From positions 1 to 5,982 of the forward strand of contig JAKUTI010000174.1 in the NCBI GenBank assembly GCA_022448765.1: a stretch of 5,982 nucleotides of DNA, read 5' to 3'. The notes below the pieces were generated by a model, which was not told the DNA's origin, made no database searches, and saw nothing but the letters and a program-made list of their open reading frames with translations. Every line of letters begins with the position of its first letter. The first letter of the stretch is position 1. Below are positions 1-4,692 of the stretch, in pieces. Source of the stretch: Pseudomonadales bacterium (lineage in GTDB: Bacteria > Pseudomonadota > Gammaproteobacteria > Pseudomonadales > Azotimanducaceae). Position numbers and translations under genes: made by a program.

Positions 1-200
1 TGGTGTGAAGATATGGTGCCGTAGGGAACCGCGATCCGGAGCATGGGCGCAAGTCGCTGGATATACAGGCCATTTCTGAGGCGCAATTGTTGAAATGCGT
101 CGTCGCTGATTTCGCCAGCCAAATAACGCCCCGTCTGTTCGCGATAATGATCAACACGCTCTTGAACAAACTGCTGATCAAATTCGTTATAACGATACAT
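1..200 (-). CDS. cysI: Assimilatory sulfite/nitrite reductase hemoprotein, N-terminal part (runs off left edge)
   Basis: This is the start of a siroheme- and [4Fe-4S]-containing reductase that carries out six-electron reduction of sulfite to sulfide (or nitrite to ammonia) in the cytoplasm. The visible 66 codons begin MYRYNEFDQQFV and include RLRNGLYIQRLAPMLRIAVP at residues 40-59. That segment is typical of the first ferredoxin-like half-domain of the nitrite/sulfite reductase family and closely resembles, from memory, the start of Pseudomonas CysI. The ATG at 200-198 is preceded by AAGGG six bases upstream, which supports this start. The siroheme and cluster-binding cysteines lie in the C-terminal half and are outside the window. 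The gene follows metH on the same strand after a 101-bp gap, so co-transcription is possible, as is a promoter of its own. Sulfite rather than nitrite as the substrate is inferred from the methionine-synthesis neighbour and is not proven by the sequence. Confidence 0.88.
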   Translation of the reverse strand, partial: MYRYNEFDQQFVQERVDHYREQTGRYLAGEISDDAFQQLRLRNGLYIQRLAPMLRIAVPYGTISSH

Positions 201-206
201 TCAATG

Positions 207-211
207 CCCTT
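207..211 (-). promoter_or_regulatory. Ribosome binding site of cysI
   Basis: On the minus strand AAGGG lies six bases before the ATG of the sulfite/nitrite reductase gene. It is the only purine-rich Shine-Dalgarno-like stretch near that start and fixes the N-terminus at position 200. Confidence 0.65.
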
Positions 212-213
212 AT

Positions 214-239
214 ACGACGGTCGTGGACTTTATCAGTCC
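214..239 (-). other. Two adjacent small dyads in the cysI leader
   Basis: Two inverted repeats lie side by side 14 to 39 bases upstream of the cysI ATG. ACGAC-G-GTCGT occupies 214-224 and GGACT-TTATC-AGTCC occupies 225-239. They could be a protein-binding site or weak RNA hairpins just ahead of the ribosome binding site. I do not recognise either as a known operator, and five-base arms can arise by chance. Confidence 0.25.
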
Positions 240-265
240 GGATGTGATCAAGAAACTAGTCTGTG

Positions 266-277
266 TATCTATAGATA
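266..277. other. Perfect 12-bp palindrome between metH and cysI
   Basis: TATCTATAGATA reads the same on both strands. Its last two bases overlap the outer edge of the stem-loop at 276-306. It may be part of a regulator site or an AT-rich promoter element for cysI, since TATAGA within it resembles a -10 hexamer. No convincing -35 box sits at the right distance, so the role is unassigned. Confidence 0.25.
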
Positions 278-306
278 TAGCCCTACGACCTGGCGTGTAG
301 GCTATA
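276..306 (-). other. Stem-loop spanning the metH stop codon
   Basis: In the metH transcript the arm UAUAGCCUAC (306-297) can pair with GUAGGGCUAUA (286-276). This gives ten base pairs with one bulged G, around a ten-base loop at 296-287. The 5' arm contains the UAG stop codon of metH (304-302). No run of U follows (the next bases are UCUAUAGAU), so it is not a textbook intrinsic terminator. It may instead protect the metH mRNA 3' end, attenuate read-through into cysI, or act as a processing site. The pairing is read directly from the sequence; the function is inference. Confidence 0.45.
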
Positions 307-3300
307 GGTCAACCGAAAAACTCAACCATTTGGATACGTCATCGCGTTCTAGTCCTTTACGTAACGCGTAATCATCTAACTGGTCATCACCGATCTTACC
401 AACACCAAAATAACGTGATTGAGGATGGGAAAAATACCAACCGGCGACGGTTGACGCTGGCCACATGGCATAATTTTCCGTGAGTGAAGCGCCGGTTGTT
501 TCGGTTGCTCTCAGGAGCTCGAATAAGACCGATTTTTCTGAGTGATCTGGACACGATGGGTAGCCCGGAGCTGGGCGGATGCCGCGGTAGGTCTCGTCAA
601 TAAGCTGAGCGTTGGTCAATACTTCGCCGGCATCGTAACCCCAGAATTCTTTGCGAACGCGTTGGTGAAGATGCTCTGCAAAAGCTTCGACCAACCTGTC
701 TGCGAGCGCTTTCAATAGAATTTCGTTGTAATCGTCGCCTTCGAATCGTTTAAGGGCGTCCTCAATTTCCGGGCCCACGGTAACGACGAAGCCGCCCACA
801 TAGTCATCGAATGTCATCGGTGCAACATAATCCGACAGACAAAGACAAGTTTCCAACGACGCGTTTTGTTGTCGTAGCTGATGAAGCACGACGGATGGAT
901 GGTTGCGCGAAGCGTCGTGCCACAATTGGATGTCGTCGCCAACTCGGTTGGCGGGCCAAAAGCCGATCACACCGTTGGCCGATAGCCACGAGCCTTCGAC
1001 AATTTGGTCTAGCATGGTTTGGGCATCACGAAAAAGGTCAGTGGCTGCGGCTCCCACTGTTTGGTCTTCGAGGATTTCTGGATACTTGCCAGCCAGTTCC
1101 CAAGTACGGAAGAAGGGTGTCCAGTCGATATAGTTAACGAGTCGATCCAATGGGTAACCTGCGAACGGTTGAGCGCGTAAATCTCTGGGTTTTGGGGGTT
1201 CGTAACTTTCCCAATTCCACTCGAGTGCGCGGTCGCGGGCGAGCGCTAAGGGGTGCTTTTCACGACCACCCTGGGCTACTTCTCTGCGTGATCGAACGTT
1301 GGAGTAATCTGTACGGGTTTCTTCCAAGAATGACTCGCGCGTCGTTGGGGAAAGCAACGTTGAGACGACTCCAACACTGCGTGACGCGTCGGTAACGTAG
1401 ATGGTGGCGCCAGTACTATAAGCGGGTTCAATCTTGACTGCCGTATGGGCTTTCGAGGTCGTTGCACCGCCGATTAGTAGGGGTCGGGTATGTCCACGTC
1501 GCTCCATTTCTTCCGCGACATGAACCATTTCGTTGAGGGATGGGGTGATTAATCCAGAGAGTCCAATGAGATCGGCATCCAAATCTTCTGCAGTGTCCAA
1601 TATCTTTTCGGCGGGCACCATAACCCCTAGATCGTGCACGTCGTATCCGTTGCACTGCAGCACGACACCGACAATGTTCTTGCCGATATCGTGAACGTCG
1701 CCTTTTACGGTTGCCATGACAATGCGGCCCTTGCTCGCTGGAATGTCGCCTTTAGCTTGCTCAGCCTCGATGAATGGGACCAAGTGAGCGACAGCTTGTT
1801 TCATGACGCGAGCGCTTTTGACCACCTGCGGTAGAAACATCTTTCCAGCACCAAAAAGGTCGCCAACTATATCCATCCCCCGCATCAGGGGACCTTCGAT
1901 GACTTCGATGGGTCTTGCGCTAATTAATCGCGCTTCTTCAGTATCGGCGTCGATGAATCGTGAAATGCCATGTACTAACGCGTGAGATAGCCGCTCCGCG
2001 ACTGGCTCATCGCGCCATCCGATATCCTCCTCTGTGCCCAAGGAACTTTGCCCGGCAAAGTGGGTTGCAAGTTCAACTAGCTTTTCTGTTGCGTCGTCGT
2101 TTCGATTCAAGACCGCGTCTTCGACCGCGTCGCGAAGGTCCACGGGGAGCTCCTGGTAGAGGCCTAGTTGGCCGGCATTTACGATGCCCATGCTCAGTCC
2201 GGCATTTATGGCGTGGTAAAGAAATACGGTGTGGATCGCTTCTCGAACACGGTCGTTACCTCTGAAAGAAAATGAAACGTTGCTGATTCCCCCCGATGTG
2301 TGACAGCGCGGAAATTCTGATTTGATCCAAGAACACGCCTCGATGAAGTCGGCACCATAGTTGTTGTGTTCTTCGATACCGGTCGCGATGGCGAAGACGT
2401 TTGGGTCGAAGATAATGTCGTCCGGCGGGATACCCACGTCGTTGACCAAGAGGTCGTAGCAACGTTGAACGATGTTCTTGCGACGGTCTAGCGTATCGGC
2501 TTGTCCATTCTCGTCGAAGGCCATAACGATTACCGCTGCCCCGTAATCACGACATTTGCGTGCACGCTCAAGAAATAAATCTTCACCATCTTTGAGGCTG
2601 ATCGAATTGACGATGCTCTTTCCCTGCACGCAGCGCAGTCCAGTTTCAATAACGTCCCAGTCACTTGAATCGATCATGATGGGGACCCGGGCAATATCGG
2701 GCTCTGTCATCACCAAATCGAGGAAGTGCTGCATAGCGGCGACACCATCGAGCATGCCTTCATCCATATTGACGTCGATAATTTGTGCACCATTGGAGAC
2801 TTGTTGAATCGCCACCTCTAGTGCGTCGTTAAACGCCGATGCTTTGATTAGTTTGCGAAAACGTGCTGAGCCCGTGACGTTGGTGCGTTCACCAACGTTT
2901 ACGAAAAGCGAATCGCGATTGACTGTTGTAGCCTCCAAGCCCGACAGCTTTAAGCCCGAAGGTCTCGGTATTGGTTTGCGGGGCTGAGCGCCGACTAGAC
3001 AATCGGCAAAGGCTTCGATGTGTTCGGGCGTTGTCCCACAACACCCGCCTACTAAATTAACGAGACCCCGATTTACAAAATCCTTGATTGTGCTTGCCAT
3101 TTGGTCCGGACTTTCGTCGTACTCACCGAATTCATTGGGTAGCCCGGCATTTGGATGAACGCTGGTATAGGTCCATGAGGTCGACGCCATGGTTTCGACG
3201 TATGGTCTCAAGGCCTCTGCTCCCAAGGCACAGTTCAAGCCGATCGACAATGGCTGAGCGTGCGCGACAGAGTGCCAAAACGCCTCGCACGTTTGTCCCG

Positions 3301-3955
3301 ACAGGGTACGACCACTGGCATCGGTGATGGTCCCAGAGATCATGAGGGGTACGCGTCGGGAACCAGAGGCAAAAGCTTTCTGTATGGCGAAAATTGCGGC
3401 TTTCGCGTTTAACGTATCGAAGACCGTTTCGATCATTAATAGATCGACACCACCCTCCAGCAGGCCAGCGACAGACTCGCCGTAATCTCCGACGAGTTCT
3501 GGAAATCGGATGCTTCGTGACGCGGGGTCTTCGACGTCTGGCGAAATACTTGCGGCACGAGTCGTTGGTCCGAGGACGCCTGCAACGAAACGAGGCTTTG
3601 TAGAAGTTGCGTACTCGTCGGCTGCTTGTCTGGCGATGGTCGCAGCTTCAACATTCATGGTGCGGGTTATTTCTTCTAACCCATAGTCGGCTTGCGAGAT
3701 TCGGTTCGCCGTGAAGGTGTTTGTCTCGATTATGTCGGCGCCCGCTTTCAGGTAGGCGTTGTGAATTTCTCGGACGATCGAAGGTTGCGACAAAGAAAGG
3801 ACGTCGCCGTTGCCCTTCAGATCAACCGGATGATCTCTAAATTTCTTTCCCCTGAAATCGCTTTCGGCAAGATTTAGCCGCTGTTGCATGGTTCCGGTTG
3901 CACCATCCAACAATAGAATGCGTTCGTCGAGCGAAGACTGAAGGATATTCGACAT
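302..3955 (-). CDS. metH: Cobalamin-dependent methionine synthase (EC 2.1.1.13)
   Basis: This cytoplasmic enzyme transfers a methyl group from 5-methyltetrahydrofolate through cobalamin to homocysteine, giving methionine and tetrahydrofolate. The 1217 residues match E. coli MetH (about 1227) along the whole length. The homocysteine domain spans about 1-320, with LLDGATGTMQQ and zinc ligands Cys242 (GLNC) and Cys305-Cys306 (GGCCGTTP). The folate domain spans about 345-620 (FVNVGERTNVTGSARF, NMDEGMLDG, SGGISNVSFSFRG). The cobalamin cap and binding domains span about 645-890. His755 in DVHDIGKN is the lower axial cobalt ligand, followed by SGLITPS (800-806) and GGATTSKAHT. The reactivation domain spans about 905-1217, with RPAPGYP (1127-1133) binding S-adenosylmethionine. 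All key residues are present. The ATG at 3955 fits the E. coli N-terminus and an in-frame stop lies upstream, yet no Shine-Dalgarno sequence is visible. It is divergent from nfuA and lies upstream of cysI. No cobalamin riboswitch is apparent in the short leader. Confidence 0.98.
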   Translation of the reverse strand: MSNILQSSLDERILLLDGATGTMQQRLNLAESDFRGKKFRDHPVDLKGNGDVLSLSQPSIVREIHNAYLKAGADIIETNTFTANRISQADYGLEEITRTMNVEAATIARQAADEYATSTKPRFVAGVLGPTTRAASISPDVEDPASRSIRFPELVGDYGESVAGLLEGGVDLLMIETVFDTLNAKAAIFAIQKAFASGSRRVPLMISGTITDASGRTLSGQTCEAFWHSVAHAQPLSIGLNCALGAEALRPYVETMASTSWTYTSVHPNAGLPNEFGEYDESPDQMASTIKDFVNRGLVNLVGGCCGTTPEHIEAFADCLVGAQPRKPIPRPSGLKLSGLEATTVNRDSLFVNVGERTNVTGSARFRKLIKASAFNDALEVAIQQVSNGAQIIDVNMDEGMLDGVAAMQHFLDLVMTEPDIARVPIMIDSSDWDVIETGLRCVQGKSIVNSISLKDGEDLFLERARKCRDYGAAVIVMAFDENGQADTLDRRKNIVQRCYDLLVNDVGIPPDDIIFDPNVFAIATGIEEHNNYGADFIEACSWIKSEFPRCHTSGGISNVSFSFRGNDRVREAIHTVFLYHAINAGLSMGIVNAGQLGLYQELPVDLRDAVEDAVLNRNDDATEKLVELATHFAGQSSLGTEEDIGWRDEPVAERLSHALVHGISRFIDADTEEARLISARPIEVIEGPLMRGMDIVGDLFGAGKMFLPQVVKSARVMKQAVAHLVPFIEAEQAKGDIPASKGRIVMATVKGDVHDIGKNIVGVVLQCNGYDVHDLGVMVPAEKILDTAEDLDADLIGLSGLITPSLNEMVHVAEEMERRGHTRPLLIGGATTSKAHTAVKIEPAYSTGATIYVTDASRSVGVVSTLLSPTTRESFLEETRTDYSNVRSRREVAQGGREKHPLALARDRALEWNWESYEPPKPRDLRAQPFAGYPLDRLVNYIDWTPFFRTWELAGKYPEILEDQTVGAAATDLFRDAQTMLDQIVEGSWLSANGVIGFWPANRVGDDIQLWHDASRNHPSVVLHQLRQQNASLETCLCLSDYVAPMTFDDYVGGFVVTVGPEIEDALKRFEGDDYNEILLKALADRLVEAFAEHLHQRVRKEFWGYDAGEVLTNAQLIDETYRGIRPAPGYPSCPDHSEKSVLFELLRATETTGASLTENYAMWPASTVAGWYFSHPQSRYFGVGKIGDDQLDDYALRKGLERDDVSKWLSFSVDL

Positions 3956-3985
3956 AACTAGAGGACGATATTTTGCTCTGTAATG

Positions 3986-4009
3986 CTAGACCAAGTGCAT
4001 TGGGCCTAG
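3986..4009. other. Imperfect dyad in the metH-nfuA divergent region
   Basis: CTAG-A-CCAA (3986-3994) is mirrored by TTGG-GC-CTAG (4000-4009) around the five-base centre GTGCA. The dyad sits 31-54 bp upstream of the metH ATG and about 100 bp upstream of the nfuA ATG, a plausible place for a regulator of metH. It does not fit the MetR pattern (TGAA-N5-TTCA) or MetJ boxes (AGACGTCT), so no regulator can be named. The other bases of the 152-bp intergenic region give no strong sigma-70 promoter for metH; TTGGTC with ATATCG at 17-bp spacing on the minus strand is the best but poor candidate. Confidence 0.25.
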
Positions 4010-4071
4010 GTTGAAGTATCGGCTCGAAAAGGGTGAGCCATCGTCATATAGAGTGTGCGCAACGATTAGAC

Positions 4072-4077
4072 TATTAT
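4072..4077 (+). promoter_or_regulatory. Possible -10 box of nfuA
   Basis: TATTAT lies just before, and overlaps by two bases, the IscR-like operator, about 30 bp upstream of the nfuA start codon. It matches four of six positions of TATAAT. No good -35 hexamer is found 16-18 bp upstream, so the promoter may be weak or depend on an activator. This is a tentative call. Confidence 0.3.
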
Positions 4078-4100
4078 ACCCGAGTATTTTGGTCGGGATT
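4076..4100 (+). promoter_or_regulatory. IscR type 1-like operator upstream of nfuA
   Basis: The 25-bp stretch consists of ATACCCGAGT, a central ATTTT, and GGTCGGGATT. Compared base by base with the type 1 IscR consensus as I remember it (half-sites ATASYYGACT and AGTCRRSTAT around RWWWY), 21 of 25 positions agree; the mismatches are at site positions 9, 16, 23 and 24. Holo-IscR with its [2Fe-2S] cluster binds such sites in E. coli and usually represses Fe-S biogenesis genes. nfuA is a known IscR target there and in Pseudomonas. The site starts 32 bp and ends 7 bp before the nfuA ATG, adjacent to a possible -10 box, which suits repression when clusters are plentiful. Binding is inferred from sequence alone. 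Confidence 0.6.
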
Positions 4101-4107
4101 GGACCGC

Positions 4108-4686
4108 ATGGTCGAAATATCTTCGGCAGCGCAGACTTACCTTCGCGAACTGCTATCCAAACAGGATGAAAGTTGTGGCATCCGTATTTTCGTTGCTCAG
4201 CCGGGTACCGCTAATGCGGAGACGTGCATCGCCTATTGCCGGGTCGGTGAAGAACAAGAAGACGACACGCCGTTCAAATATGAAGGTTTTACAGCATGGT
4301 TCGAGGAAAAAAGTAAGGCGTATCTTGTTGATGCTACCGTGGATTTTCAGGAAGACCGCATGGGTGGTCAGTTGACGATCAAAGCGCCTAATGCCCGGGT
4401 TCCGAATGTCGGCCCAGACTCTTCGTTGGAAGACAAGATTAATTATGTTTTATATAACGAGATTAATCCGGGATTGGCGGCACATGGAGGCGTCGTCTCG
4501 CTGGTTGAGATCGTGGAAGAGAGTACGGCTGTTCTTGAATTTGGTGGTGGATGTCAGGGATGTGCAGCTGTCGACATCACACTAAAACAAGGTGTCGAAA
4601 CGACGCTACTAGAGCAGGTTCCGGAACTGGCCGCCGTTCGCGATGTCACCGACCACACGGTAACCGACAACGCCTATTACCAATAG
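4108..4686 (+). CDS. nfuA: Fe-S cluster carrier/biogenesis protein NfuA
   Basis: NfuA is a cytoplasmic carrier that takes [4Fe-4S] clusters from scaffold systems and hands them to apo-enzymes, especially under oxidative stress or iron limitation. The 192-residue product compares with 191 in E. coli. Residues 1-95 form a degenerate A-type carrier domain (MVEISSAAQTYL, QPGTANAETCIAYC, GGQLTIKAPNA) with only Cys40 and Cys44. Residues 108-182 form the Nfu domain (INPGLAAHGGVVSLVEI, EFGGGCQGCAAVDITLK). Its CXXC, Cys149 and Cys152, falls at the same positions as in E. coli and binds a cluster across the dimer. The frame stays open upstream to an ATG at 4033. I chose the ATG at 4108 because it gives the family's normal N-terminus, and because the longer form would encode an unrelated tail through the IscR-like site. 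GGGA at 4095-4098 (nine bases before the ATG) or GGA at 4101-4103 may serve as ribosome binding site. The gene is divergent from metH and convergent with the helicase gene. Confidence 0.96.
   Translation: MVEISSAAQTYLRELLSKQDESCGIRIFVAQPGTANAETCIAYCRVGEEQEDDTPFKYEGFTAWFEEKSKAYLVDATVDFQEDRMGGQLTIKAPNARVPNVGPDSSLEDKINYVLYNEINPGLAAHGGVVSLVEIVEESTAVLEFGGGCQGCAAVDITLKQGVETTLLEQVPELAAVRDVTDHTVTDNAYYQ
4674..4686. other. Small hairpin at the nfuA stop codon
   Basis: CTATT-ACC-AATAG forms a five-pair stem with a three-base loop, and the last three bases are the nfuA stop codon. Because the convergent gene ends only a few bases away, this inverted repeat could affect the 3' ends of both transcripts. 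The stem is short and AT-rich and no T-run follows on either strand, so it is a weak terminator candidate at best. Confidence 0.25.
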
Positions 4687-4692
4687 TCGTAG

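Noticed and set aside
276..306. Classical intrinsic terminator for metH
   Set aside because: The stem is good, but no U-rich tract follows on the minus strand. I list it as a stem-loop of unknown role instead.
87..371. Plus-strand 94-codon open frame across the cysI start, the leader and the metH end
   Set aside because: It lies antisense to two well-supported genes, its product resembles no family I know, and no ribosome binding site precedes it.
811..1137. Plus-strand 108-codon open frame inside metH
   Set aside because: It is entirely antisense to the conserved reactivation domain of MetH, with low-complexity Arg-rich content typical of a shadow frame. The other plus-strand frames within metH were rejected for the same reason.
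4033..4107. 26-codon wait-for-start extension of nfuA: 25 extra in-frame codons from an upstream ATG at 4033
   Set aside because: The extra residues (MSHRHIECAQ and onwards) have no counterpart in NfuA proteins and would be encoded through the IscR-like operator. The ATG at 4108 gives the family's usual N-terminus and length.
3956..4107. Cobalamin or SAM riboswitch upstream of metH
   Set aside because: The space to nfuA is only 152 bp, shared by two divergent genes, and I see no B12-box or SAM-box like conserved core.
4618..4627. Palindrome GTTCCGGAAC near the end of nfuA
   Set aside because: It lies inside conserved coding sequence (EQVPELAAVRD) and is explained by codon choice. No T-run or regulator pattern accompanies it.
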